The notes: generated by a model from the letters alone, not told the origin. A stretch of DNA of 64,000 nt from Aradus depressus (GCA_963662175.1 OY759226.1:26566065-26630064), one strand, 5' to 3'. Shown: positions 32,985 to 42,771, counted from the first letter of the stretch. Program-made: numbers and translations.

Positions 32985-33062
32985 ACCTCTAGACACCCAC
33001 AGCAACACTCACCCCTAGACACCCACAGCAACACTCATCCCTCGACACCCACAGCAACACTG
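32985..33062. repeat. Tandem repeat, 26 bp x 3
   Basis: Three units of CACCYCTAGACACCCACAGC plus AACACT, differing by single bases. Confidence 0.9.
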
Positions 33063-33165
33063 TGAATAAATAAATAAAACCCTATATTATATATGTACTT
33101 CCACCTTCCACGACGATAAGCGGGCCGGGTGATCTGCCGGAGCACCCGTGAAAAAAAAAAAAAAA

Positions 33166-33360
33166 CAATAAAGCGTAGCCAAGGTCCACGCCGTAGATTT
33201 TCCGAGCAAACGTCGAGATAAAATCATTTTTTATTTTCCGTAGCTCTTGCATTTGCTCGGCACTAGACTTTTTAGATTTTTTAAATTCCTTTTGACGCGA
33301 GCTTTTCTCTGATTTGCGTTTTCTATAATTCCGCGCATATTTACGATTCATATGAGACAT
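33166..33360 (-). pseudogene. Unknown short basic ORF in the right arm
   Basis: From ATG 33360: MSHMNRKYARNYRKRKSEKS, then SAEQMQELRKIKNDFISTFA and RKIYGVDLGYALL, after which the frame runs into the poly(A/T) junction and foreign sequence. About 65 codons of shared sequence, very basic. Compared with the left arm, one in-frame codon is missing after Met1 and several substitutions are conservative (Lys/Arg/His). Unknown function. It may be an exon start or the N-terminus of a transposon protein. Confidence 0.45.
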
Positions 33361-33775
33361 CTTTAATTTTTTTGCAATTTTCAATTTAATACCGATTTTT
33401 ACATATATTTCAGAGAATATTTTTATTGTTTCATTTTGAGTCCTAGTAGTGCTCCTCAACCTCTTTACAATGACACCCGAATCAACGTCCTATCTAAACG
33501 CGTTACCACGCTACACTAATTTCTAATTTTACACAACGCTAATTCGCAACAATCATCCGCCGGCGCCCACACTAGCCCGATAACGTCACAGGCAAAACAA
33601 ACACTACACAACAAACACGTATAGACATGCTCTATTCATTGTGACCTCAACCGTTGTTATCGCATTATTAGTCTCGTAGTTATTATCGATTGAAGTCTGA
33701 CACTATTTTGTAACACAAGAAAGTTTGACCGGCTATCACTGTGCTTAACGAACGAATAGATGTTTTCACGCCAAT
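33166..33775 (-). repeat. Inner inverted-repeat arm, right
   Basis: Inverted counterpart of 31880-32478. The arm end at 33166 abuts an A14 run (33149-33165). On the far side the minus-strand coding-like sequence continues to about 33908 (KCSQAIVEGFKAKQYSAAVI...GVKTSIRSLSTVIAGQTFLCYK). The shared stretch KTSIRSLSTVIAGQTFLCYK is open in both arms. Confidence 0.9.
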
Positions 33776-34123
33776 AAAAATCAGGCTTTTGTGCCAGGCA
33801 GTACCAGGAATAACAGCTGCAGAATATTGCTTTGCCTTGAAACCTTCGACAATAGCCTGCGAACATTTCACTTACACTGGGGGGCAGTAAAACGTTGATA
33901 AGAATCACTATGAAGGTTAATTGTTAAAAATACATACAAAAGATTATATTGTGAGTCATATTTCTTAAAAATGCGGTTGTTTATTCCGCGCCTTGTTATT
34001 TATTTAATTATTTCGTTATCATGGAGCATTATCATATTTTGGTAAAAGTAATCTTGGAGAATTTCTATCATTATACATTAAAATGACAATTCTAAGTGGT
34101 GCAACAAGATCAAGGAGTAATGC
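33776..34123. other. Unassigned sequence beyond the inner arm
   Basis: 33776-33908 is open on the minus strand and contiguous with the right-arm frame. 33910-34123 has nothing recognisable. Confidence 0.35.
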
Positions 34124-34135
34124 ATTAAAAATATA

Positions 34136-34268
34136 GGTTAGGTTTTATGACTCATGGGCTTTAACTACGAGGTCATATCGCCTACTACCAGAGCGCTCGG
34201 CGTGCCTAAGTTTATTTCACCTCCCAGATGAAATAAACTAAGGGCCTCGGTCGGGTTTCGAACCCACG
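34136..34268 (-). repeat. SINE-A, doubly truncated, with perfect 12-bp TSD
   Basis: CCTAA-type tail at the left. The body is joined directly from AGAGCGCTC to GGCGTGCCTAAG (internal deletion), and the copy ends at GGTTTCGAACCCACG (within the tRNA-like head). Flanked by ATTAAAAATATA at 34124-34135 and 34269-34280. Confidence 0.95.
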
Positions 34269-34280
34269 ATTAAAAATATA

Positions 34281-34543
34281 TGTGGTGTGACCATTAAATA
34301 ACTTATTTTTCTTTCATTATTCTTATACTTCCCCCTCTCAAAATCATTCCATGCTGGCATTACTGGGTATATGAAAGTAATGAGCTGTACAGCATAATTC
34401 TGAGAATGAGGTTCTTACAACCAATTATGCCAGTATGAAATGATTTTGAGGAGGGGGGGGGGGGGGGGGGGGGGAGAGTGTTCTGTAAGCGTGGTTGGTA
34501 TAACATATTCCTGAATTGAAACAATATTTTGAAATATTTCCTA
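34281..34543. other. Inverted repeat and long poly-G
   Basis: CTCAAAATCATTCCATGCTG (34338) is inverted near 34425-34447 (CAGTATGAAATGATTTTGAG). It is followed by a G run (34444-34474), with CCCCCTCTC at the other side: a foldback with a C/G-rich terminus. Confidence 0.6.
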
Positions 34544-34883
34544 GAGGGCGCCGGTTGCTCAGTGGTATGTCTTCTGAGCTCAAGATCGTAGGTTTGAAAC
34601 CCGCCCGAGGCCCTTAGTTTATTTTATCTGGGAGGTAAAATAAACCTAAGCACGCCGTCCTTCGGATGGGACGTTAAAGCGATGGTCCCGAGCCTGTACG
34701 ATGTCAGGTACTCGTTAAAGACCCCTATTATCCTAGGTGAATAAAAATTTAGGGCAGGCAAAATTTAGGACTCCCACAGTAGAGTCGGTCTCATGTCCAC
34801 CAGAGTGACGAAGTGTGCTCTGGTAGTAGGCGATATGACCTCATAGTTAAAGCCCGGGCATGAGTCATAAAACCTAAACCCTA
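34544..34883 (+). repeat. SINE-A, full length, CCTAA-type tail
   Basis: Reference copy. GAGGGCGCCGGTTGCTCAGTGGTATG (A box), a degraded B box (GGTTTGAAACC), CTGGGAGGTAAAATAAACCT, CACGCCGTCCTTCGGATGGG, AGGTACTCGTTAAAGACCCC, TAGAGTCGGTCTCATGTCCA, GGTAGTAGGCGATATGACCT, GCCCGGGCATGAGTCATAAA, then ACCTAAACCCTAA. Preceded by TTTGAAATATTTCCT. Confidence 0.93.
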
Positions 34884-35245
34884 AGTTTTGTCATATTGAT
34901 CCTATCTCAAATCTGAGCACTTATTGGTCATTGGAAATTTCATTTTACATTTTTTGTAAGAGCCAAAGTTTCGATAGGACGAACCGTTTTCGGGTAAATC
35001 AAGGAAACTGCTAAAAATATGTATTTCAAAACTTCATTTAAGAACGGTTTTTGGCATGTATTTCAAAAACCGGACGAAAAATCGTATTGCACACGAATTA
35101 TGTACTTCAGTTCTGTACAACTATTATTTGAAATTTTTTTTTTGGTTAGGTCATAAACATAAGCGGTAACTTTTAAAAAGTAGTTAGGCCCCAGAGTAAA
35201 GTGGTCTCAATTTTCGTAGTCGGGTTAAAAAAGGAGAAAGGTCTG
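34884..35245 (-). repeat. Outer inverted-repeat arm, right
   Basis: Inverted partner of 30031-30380. GGTCATAAACATAAGCGGTAAC and GGCCCCAGAGTAAAGTGGTC are shared. Lacks about 50 bp present next to the SINE in the left arm. Confidence 0.88.
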
Positions 35246-35984
35246 CACATATGACCAATATCGTTTTTAGAAATAATGCAGTCCGTATCTAAGACCACCA
35301 ATCACAAGTTTGGAGAGATGCAGTCAGCCTTCTCACACTACAGATAAAACAGCTGATTCTATCTATATTTTAATAGAGAATTTATTTGCAGTTTAAATAA
35401 ATTACTTATTCTAAAGTCATAAAAATAAATTGTTTAAAATAATGGAACTAAATAAATTTTATTATTTATTATATTATCCTTGATATAATCCGAAGGGAAG
35501 GAAGAAGTTGTTATATTCAAATTTATATTCAATCCATAATGGAGATCAAAAGACATAAATTTAGTTGTATCATTAAATATCTGTCTGGGCCGGGGAAGCC
35601 ATTGGCTGCAGAAGCTAGTCTAAATCACTTTCACTAGGTATCTTCTCAGGTAAATTTTGTGTAGGTACTCAATAAATTATTTTGTGTACCTACTTTTGGA
35701 AAAAAAAAAAAAATTCAAAAAGAAAGATAAAACTTTCTGAATGAAATAGTATGAGGTAGGGCTGCACGGTACGTTACAATAGGGCCATCTGAATGAGTAC
35801 CTATAGAAAGGTGTGTGTTAAATATTTTTTTATTGCATTATAGAATACAACCTTAATGGCAATTAATGCTTTTTTTTTTACATAATACATATTATTATAT
35901 TTATAGAAAAGAAAAGAAAATATAATATATTAATAATAACAAGTTAGTAATATATTAACTAAATAAAAATATACAAATAATATT
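35246..35984. other. Unassigned AT-rich spacer
   Basis: 35830-35960 resembles the antisense LINE 3' UTR at 46030-46200 (TTATTGCATTATAGAATACAACC and a TGGCAATTAATG block). Confidence 0.4.
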
Positions 35985-36095
35985 TATTTATTTATTTTTT
36001 TGTCTTTTATTTAGAAAGATGCAACTCTTGCTAGGGTGCAACAACCAGCAACTATGATGGTAGGTATGGATATGTTGGCGTGAATGGCAAGTGGC
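35985..36095 (-). repeat. LINE 3' UTR-like repeat (empty-site copy)
   Basis: TTTATTTAGAAAGATGCAAC, TGCTAGGGTGCAACAACCAG, ATGATGGTAGGTATGGATATGTTGGCGTGAATGGC. Homologous to 49640-49719 plus 49980-50030, but with no SINE at the GGTAGGTATGG position. Confidence 0.75.
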
Positions 36096-36240
36096 AAAAA
36101 TTTAGAGTAGGCAAAATTTAGGACCCCCACAGTAGACTCGGGCTCATGTCCACCAGAGTGATGAAAGAGCGCTCTGGTAGTAGGCGATATGACCTCTTAG
36201 TTAAAACCCGGGTATAAGTTATAAAACCTAACCTAACCTA
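36096..36240 (+). repeat. SINE-A, 5'-truncated, CCTAA tail
   Basis: AAAAATTTAGAGTAGGCAAA to ATAAAACCTAACCTAACCTA. Confidence 0.9.
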
Positions 36241-36354
36241 TAACTGGTATCATAATGAACAGCTGATTATATTATTAGCAGAGCCAATTGTGTATCACTT
36301 CCGTTGCACGTTCGGCACATGAGCCACAACCATTTGAAAGAAGATTCACTTAAA

Positions 36355-36680
36355 AAAAAATCGTCGGTAATTTCCCAATACGAATTAATCAATTAAGTTT
36401 TCGCTCTCCCTCCAAGCCAATCGACATCTTGGGCTAAAAATCAATATCAGACTTACATAGTAGCTTCTGAATACTCGTACTAAATTTTTTGTCGATATAT
36501 TCATTATATCGGCACTTACTAGGGTACTTGTGTCGAAAAATAATAGGTGTCGTCCTTATAAGGCTTTAAATTTACATATGAAATTTGCCATCAAGATCCC
36601 TCCCACCTCTTTGACTGGTTTGGTTGAAAGTCAATAGTTTACTTAGAGGATTTTGTTTGGGGTTCGTAACGACATGTATA
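36355..36680 (-). repeat. R1 repeat, reverse, left part (split by Tigger)
   Basis: CGAATTAATCAATTAAGTTTTCGCTCTCCCTCC through the C-rich centre. The copy resumes at 37512-37655 (ATCGGCAG...GAAAACATGAAATTCCGTTG...CATGACTTCCTCCATACTTC). Confidence 0.8.
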
Positions 36681-36682
36681 TA

Positions 36683-37511
36683 CAGTAGAACCTCTATAAG
36701 TCGAACATCAAGGGAGACGCCAAAAAATTCGAGTTGTAGAGTTTTCGACTTATGGAGGATTTCGACAGGCGGATTTTGATTCGACTTGTAGAGGTTAAGA
36801 TTCATTCTAACTAATTTTGAGTGAGAGAGGTGAACTAAATAAAAATTCAAGTTACAGAGGTAACAAACATATTTATATTTATTATAAATTAACATTATTT
36901 CAAAACAACCTTAAAATAAAAAATACGTAGTACATATATGTATGTAGGTATTAAAAAAATTCAGTTATTTTTTTTTTTTGCTTTAGATAATTCGGTTGTT
37001 CTCTATCTATAGCATTGTCTAAGGTATTAAGAGCAGAAAATTCTACTACTTCCGACAATTTTTCAATGGACAACAAATGACTTGCTTCGCTAAAGTTCAA
37101 ATGATATCAATAAAAATATCCTTTATCATTTCTTACAATTGGTAATCCTATTTATTGTATACTCCTAAATTGTTTTCTAAGAAACAATGATGTACATTGT
37201 CGGCAAATTCTTAAAGTCGGTAACTTATTTTTCTTCGAGCTATAGAGGTAATAAGTTTCAAATAATCGAGGTGTAAAGGTTGTAAAATAAAACATTGCTA
37301 TGTTCGAGATACAGAGCTCCAATTTATTTTTTCGAGTTATAGAGGGAAAATATATATCAAAATGGCTTGTAGGGACTCACTGATTATTTCGACTAATAGA
37401 GGGTTGAGATTTCGAGTAATGGAGGTTTTGGGGCTTGAAGGGAAAGGAACAAAACTTATTTTCGAGTTTTGCAGGTTTTCGACTTATCGAGGTTCGACTT
37501 GAAGAGGTTCT
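36683..37511. mobile_element. pogo/Tigger-like DNA transposon, long copy
   Basis: Left terminus CAGTAGAACCTCTATAAGTC preceded by TA. Right terminus GAGGTTCTA with the last bases lost. Many subterminal TTCGACTT/TTCGAGTTATAGAGG repeats. A minus-strand frame at about 36980-37110 (HLNFSEASHLLSIEKLSEVV) may be a transposase C-terminal remnant. Inserted in an R1 copy. About 830 bp. Confidence 0.8.
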
Positions 37512-37655
37512 ATCGGCAGTTTTATTGTTCACAAAAACTCACATAGAAAGAAATTTTTTTTTTTTTCATTTTTGGAAACAGTAGGTCGGAAAACATGAAA
37601 TTCCGTTGAAAACTATTGCATGACTTCCTCCATACTTCATAAAGCTGGAGGAGTA
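37512..37655 (-). repeat. R1 repeat, reverse, right part
   Basis: Continuation of 36355-36680 after the Tigger insertion. A G18 run lies downstream at about 37716-37733. Confidence 0.75.
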
Positions 37656-38026
37656 AAAAAATAAATAAATAGAAGGTAGATACATTGTTGACAGCTTTAT
37701 AAATTGATATTTTTCGAGGGGGGGGGGGGGGGCCTGAAATTGACAGCAGGTTTATTAGCAAGCCGTGGCTGGAAGTGTGTCCAGTACCTCTGCTAATATG
37801 ACACGCAATGTTCCCTGTTCCCTGTTCCCTGTTCTGTCACATGGTTCTCGTCTCTCTTTTATTTTATTATTATTTTTGTGTTCTGTTTTTCCCCTCTTTC
37901 CCCACCACTCCCTGATTTCCCTCGGGACCCCTCTCCCCACAACCACCCCCTCCCCTACACACCATGATGGTCCATTTGAATTCATTAGTGTGTTGAACTG
38001 TATTTTCATTTTTACTTTCCCAGCTC
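37656..38026. other. Unassigned spacer with CT-rich tract
   Basis: Opposed ORFs at 37755-38060 show no domain; the far end of one is R1 sequence. A CCCTGTTCCCTGTTCCCTGTT microrepeat lies at about 37811. Confidence 0.35.
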
Positions 38027-38330
38027 TACAAAGTATAGGGGAAGTTATGTAATCGGTCAAAAATTCGATGTTGAGTTTTCAACAGAATTTCATATTTTCC
38101 GACATCCAGTTTCAAAATATGAAAAAAATATCTGTCTGTCTGTGAACATGATAACTCCCGGATAGAATTAATATAACACCACAAAATTATTTAAACCAAA
38201 TCGGATTAAGGAAGGGGGGGGGGGGGATTAGGGGAGAAGCATCTCTCCATAAGGAAAACACTTATTAATTTTCAGTGGAATCGGTCGAAATGAAGGGTGT
38301 TCAGGGGAGGGGGTACAACTCGAAAACCCC
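38027..38330 (+). repeat. R1 repeat, forward, good copy
   Basis: CAAAGTATAGGGGAAGTTATGTAATCGG, ATTCGATGTTGAGTTTTCAAC, 'CCGACATCCAGTTTC', CTGTGAACATGATAACTCCC, a G-run (38212-38226), 'TTTTCAGTGGAATCGG'. Confidence 0.85.
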
Positions 38331-38396
38331 AAAAACTACCTATGTATTGAATTGTAAGTACATAGCTGGTGTTTTTATTTACAATATGGAACATTT

Positions 38397-38584
38397 AAGC
38401 ACGCCGTCCTTCGGATGGAGCGTTAAACGAGCCTGTACGATGTCAGGTACTTGTTAAAGACCCCTGCCCTAGGTGAATAAAAATTTAGGGTAGGCAAAAT
38501 TTAGGACTTCCATCGTAGAGTCGGGCTCATGTCCACCAGAGTGACGAATGACCTCATAGTTAAAGCCCGGGCATAATAATTAAC
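38397..38584 (+). repeat. SINE-A, 5'-truncated
   Basis: Starts TTAAGCACGCCGTCCTTCGG. Small internal losses (no GATGGTCCC; no GAGCGCTCTGG block). Ends CATAATAATTAACTA. Confidence 0.88.
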
Positions 38585-38932
38585 TAGAACGTTTAACATA
38601 ACATGCACTTATTATTGTTAGTTCTGAAACAACTAGTAATAATATTAACCAACCTGCGGACATTTTGCCACAGATTCCCTTTATTTATTGAAAAATCATT
38701 TGAATATAGTAATGAGGATACATTGACATCAACTAGAAATAATGATTCCACTTTTGAGTACTGAAATATATTTTCTGTTTAGTTCTAGCTAAAAAAAGTC
38801 GAGCAAGGAACATTAAGTCTGGGTCAGACCTTGTTGGATGTTCGTATTAGTTCTGAAAAACACATAAATACAGCAACGTTGGTAGATTGTTCCATCAACT
38901 AGTTACTGTAATAGTCTTACAAAAGTAAAGAT

Positions 38933-39211
38933 GAGGGCGCCGGTAGCTCAGTGAAATGAGTTCTTACTTACTGAACACAAGATTGCGGGTTCGAAACCCG
39001 GCCGAAGCCGAATTTTATCATAAACTTAAGCACTCCGACCTTCGGATGGGACGTTAAGCGATGGTCCCGAGCCTGTACGATGTAAGGTATTCGTTAAAGT
39101 AACTAAACCTGAGCAGGCAACATTTAGAACTCCCAGAGTAAAGTCAGTCTCATTTGCGCCTTGAGAGCGCTCTGGTAGTAGGCAATATTGTAGTTAAAGG
39201 CTGAGCATTAT
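38933..39211 (+). repeat. SINE-A, full head, diverged body
   Basis: GAGGGCGCCGGTAGCTCAGT with perfect B box GGTTCGAAACC. The body is diverged and the 3' end is cut at GGCTGAGCATTA. Confidence 0.88.
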
Positions 39212-39786
39212 TTCAGCCAAATCGCGCAAAGTGAAGGGAGCATATAGTGTGCTCAACTAAAAACTCCTGATCTATATAACAACATATATAATTTTTCATT
39301 TTGTACCAAAACTCGAGAGAAGGAACAGGACAAGGACGAGATCTATAGGCTAACAGCCGAATCAGTGGCGGCGGGGGGGGGGGGGGGGGCAGAGGGGGGG
39401 GTCAGGTTTCAGTTGTTGAACATGAAATTCCATTGAAAACTTGATATCGAATTTCTGTCCGATTACATGTAGACATGTGTTGTTGAGGAGTGTTGTAACA
39501 AAACAGAGCAGGAGAGAAGTTTTATATTAAACCAGCTGTCTGTCTGATCCAGATAATTCGAACCCACGATCATTAGCACAGTAAACAAGCACGTTACCTC
39601 TCTGTAAATCTATTTTAACTCTCCAGAAATTCGAAGTTGAGTTTACACTGAATTTCATGTTTACCAAAAGTAACAAAAAAAATGGTGTGTAACTATGTGT
39701 ATGTGTTTATGTACCTACACAATAACTCCCCTGATAGAATGGTCGTACCGAAATGGCTTTGTATATGTCTCCAGAACCTTCCTAGG

Positions 39787-39955
39787 AAGGCCATGGTGGC
39801 CGTGCGGGCTAGAGCGTAGTGCTTTGGTTGCATGGTCTCACCATTGCGGGTTCGAATCCCGTCCGGGAGTGAGTTTTATTTCGTAGATAGAACTCCCTCC
39901 CGGGGCCATGGATGTCGTAAATAACTAGATAAATAACACAATGACTGCAAAGGTT
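39787..39955 (+). repeat. SINE-B, 3'-truncated
   Basis: GGCCATGGTGGCCGTGCGGG, TCGCATGG-type variable arm (here GTTGCATGGTCTCACCATTG), GGTTCGAATCC, hairpin body, GGGGCCATGGATGTCG. The poly(A) tail is absent. Confidence 0.88.
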
Positions 39956-40156
39956 CAGGGGAGGGGGCTCAATTTAAAAAACCCAAAAACTGATGAAGTA
40001 ATGAATTTATCGACACAAATTTGAGGAATTAGGAGCTCTTATGTTATTCAACTATTGAATATTAGCGAAAATGGTCGACTGGTTTTGGGAGGGGGAGAGA
40101 AAAGTTAATTGAATAATTAATATAAAGATGGCTGATGTAGTGAGAAGTGATTATTT

Positions 40157-40850
40157 CACAGGTTGTCAAATAAGATGTAGTCTGACCTCTCACACATTTT
40201 TTATTTGTACAGTAGAACCTCTATAAGTCGAACATCAAGGGAAACGCCAAAAATTCGAGTTACAGAGTTTTCGACTTATGGAGGATTTCGACTTACGCGG
40301 ATTTTGATTCGACTTGTAGAGCTTAAGATTCATTCTAACTATATGTACCAAAGTAGCTTGTAGGGACTCACTGATTATTTCGACTAATAGAGGGTTGAGA
40401 TTTCGAGTAATGGAGGTTTTGGGGCTTGAAAGGAAAGGAACAAAACTTTTTTTCGAGTTTTGGAGGTTTTCGACTTATCGAGGTTCGACTTAAAGAGGTT
40501 CTACTGTATTAGTTAGCCGGCTTTCGAGGTTGCCTTCATCATAAGACAGTCTGATAAGATAAACAATTTTAAAAATTTGAATGAAAATTAATATATTTTA
40601 GTAAAGTTTTTAAATTATTTTTTTAAATTTATTTTTATTATAAAATAAATTATTAAAAAAAAAAAAATTAAGGTTATTAACTAAAATTCAAATTTTAAAA
40701 TTGTTTATCTTATCAGACTGCCTGATGATGAGGGCAACCTCGAAAGCCGGCTAGCTAATACAAATAAAAAATCTGTGAGAGGTCAGACTATATCTTATTT
40801 GACAACCTGTGAAATTAATTCGTTCTGGGGAAGTACATTGCCGTTGATTC
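40157..40850. mobile_element. Foldback element (pLTR-like arms), host of a Tigger MITE
   Basis: ATTTCACAGGTTGTCAAATA (left) mirrors TATTTGACAACCTGTGAAAT (right). The arms are about 130 bp once the 297-bp Tigger insertion is removed. Arms carry GAGGGCAACCTCGAAAGCCGGC. The right arm has intact CTGATGA (40722-40728) and GAAA (40742-40745) boxes around a GAGG-GCAA-CCTC hairpin. The centre is AT-rich. Inserted in an R1 copy (GTTAATTGAATAATTAAT on one side, TTAATTCGTTCTGGGG on the other). Confidence 0.85.
40210..40506. mobile_element. Tigger-like MITE, complete, TA duplication
   Basis: CAGTAGAACCTCTATAAGTC ... AAGAGGTTCTACTG, flanked by TA (40208-40209, 40507-40508). An internally deleted form of 36683-37511. 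The uninterrupted target (TTTGTATTAG) is preserved in the opposite arm of the foldback. Confidence 0.95.
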
Positions 40851-41324
40851 ATTCATTTTTTTTTTTTTTTTTTTTTTTAACCAAAACGGAAATTTTTTAA
40901 TGAAGGTATTTTAAAACTGAAAAAAAAAACCAGGGAACTTATCAAGTTCGAATAATTTCATGTGAGTCTGCCTGTTACCTGGTCGATTTGATATGAAAAC
41001 CTGGTTAGTAGTTCATTAAAGCGAGAAAGGGCTCGGTGGCATCATTACATTAACATACTGATCATGTACTGCGGAGGGGGGGCAGCATAAAAAGTACATT
41101 TGTATTCATAACAACGTCAACAGAAGAGGCGGGGGGAATCAAAGTACATAGAGTATGTGTATCACCATATGGAGTGTCATCTACATATGAGAAGGATCCT
41201 ATGTCAATGGGAATTTTAGCATGAGATTAAATGTCATCCATTCAACAGGCCTTTCCATTCATGTTTATTTAATGCATTTTGTTATATCCTCAAAAATACA
41301 ACAGTTTTCAAGCCGAAAAAATCA
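40851..41324. other. Unassigned spacer
   Basis: Poly(T) at 40857-40878, then sequence without ORF or named repeat. Confidence 0.35.
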
Positions 41325-41584
41325 AGTAAAAATGTACTTCCTCAGCGCTCCCTTATAGGCAGTTAATAAGATATTTAAGTCGACCCTTTCTCTGGGCAAA
41401 ATTAATAGGTAGATACATTCATTATATCGGCAGTTATTGAGAATTTTGAGTTGAGCCCCCTCCTTTTCTGCTGATTCTGCTGAAAATTAATAGGTGTTGT
41501 CCTTATAGGGTTTCAACTTTACATATGAAATTTCCTGTCAATACATTCATTACAACGGAAGTTATTAGTGTTCTTGTGTTAAGT
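41325..41584 (-). repeat. R1 repeat, reverse, left part (split by LINE)
   Basis: TAGATACATTCATTATATCGGCAG, GCTGAAAATTAATAGGTGTTG. Continues at 42171-42350 after the LINE. Confidence 0.78.
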
Positions 41585-41592
41585 AAGCCTCC

Positions 41593-42078
41593 CTAGAACC
41601 CTTCTTCGGGATCTCTAAGGGCACCGCAAGGGCGGCAATAAATGGTTGGCTGACCAGGAATCACTTCCAGTTCTGGGGAGGGATCCCAAAGCAAAGACAT
41701 TCAAAACTCTTTATAGCGGAACCCTCAGAGAAAAGGAGCCGAGAGCTCCTGAATATGAGCAGAATGGATCTAAGAGCTATGATAGGGCTCATTACAGGAC
41801 ACTGTCATATGAACAAACACCTACTTAATATGGGCATCGTCAGAAGCCCTCTGTGCAGGAAATGTGGCGAGGAAAATGAGACTCTAAGCCGTTGCGGTGC
41901 ACTAGAAAGCAGACGACTTTACTGCTTCGGGTCTACCTTAATGGAATCGAAGCAGGTAATGGAAGGAACCAGCAGCAGAATCCTGTACTTTATTAAAGAC
42001 ACAGGGCTGCTGTAGGGACCAACATACACAGGGTACACAATAGGCCTACTCTTGCCGCGGTGACACAATCAGCCCTCG

Positions 42079-42162
<84 letters not shown>
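41593..42162 (+). mobile_element. Young 5'-truncated I-group LINE with long poly(A)
   Basis: Begins inside the ORF2 RNase H/C-terminal region and ends in an uninterrupted poly(A) of about 80 (42083-42164). Flanked by AAGCCTCC at 41585-41592 and 42163-42170. The host sequence is an R1 copy. Confidence 0.9.
41596..42015 (+). pseudogene. LINE ORF2 C-terminus (RNase H end plus zinc finger), open
   Basis: One uninterrupted frame of 139 codons: EPFFGISKGTARAAINGWLT, then RSRELLNMSRMDLRAMIGLI, TGHCHMNKHLLNMGI, CRKCGEENETLS, CGALESRR and FIKDTGLL-stop. EPFFG, LTGHC-type and CRKCGEENET blocks are those of LINEs with a C-terminal RNase H and a Cx2C...H...C finger. The usual H-x-L-C between ETLS and CGAL is missing, apparently a small in-frame deletion. 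No stop or frameshift elsewhere, consistent with recent insertion. It lacks promoter, endonuclease and reverse transcriptase, so it is dead on arrival. Confidence 0.88.
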
Positions 42163-42165
<3 letters not shown>

Positions 42166-42170
42166 CCTCC

Positions 42171-42450
42171 TTGGTAATCTTCTCTTTTCGTTGGTCAATT
42201 TGGCTGAAAATCAATATGTGTCATCGTTAGAAGGTACTGCATTCACATATTAAATTTCGTGATAATACAATCCTCCTATCGCGAGTTATCGTTTCACGGA
42301 AACACATAAAGACACACTGAAGTCTGGAGGTCAGAGAACATGTTATTCTGTTGAAAACTCCAAATAGAATATATTGAAACACCTAGTGATTTTCAGTCAA
42401 ATCGGCCGAAGAGAAGTAGGGGATTAGGGGGGAGGCTTATCACAAAAACT
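42171..42450 (-). repeat. R1 repeat, reverse, right part, then forward piece
   Basis: TTGGTCAATTTGGCTGAAAATCAATATGTGTCATCG continues the split copy. 42355-42450 switches to forward blocks (TCAGTCAAATCGGCCGAAG). Confidence 0.7.
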
Positions 42451-42540
42451 ATAATAATAAATATATTTTAATTCAAATCCTCTTAAGGACCACACATATC
42501 AATTTACAACGAAAATGGCGGAAGGAAAGGGCGGATAAGA

Positions 42541-42771
42541 GGTAAGGTTAGGTTTTATGACTAATGCCCGGGCTTTAACTACGAGGTCATATCGCCTACT
42601 ACCAGAGCATTCTTTCGTCACTCTGGTGGACATGAGCCCGACTCTACTGTGGGAGTCCTAAATTTTGCCTACCCTAAATTTTTATTCACCTAGGGTAGGG
42701 GTCGTACAGGCTCGGGACCATCGCTTAACGTTCCATCCGAAGGACGGCGTGCTTAACCGGCCTCGGTTGGG
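42541..42771 (-). repeat. SINE-A, headless, CCTAA tail
   Basis: GGTAAGGTTAGGTTTTATGA to CGGCCTCGGTTGGGT. The tRNA-like head is lost. Confidence 0.9.

Noticed and set aside
34544..34620. tRNA genes at SINE-A and SINE-B heads
   Set aside because: A and B boxes are good, but no acceptor stem closes, anticodon arms are not convincing, and each head is joined to a SINE body. These are SINE promoters.
37765..38052. Opposed ORFs of about 100 codons near 37.8-38.06 kb
   Set aside because: CT-rich low-complexity sequence plus an R1 end. No domain on either strand.
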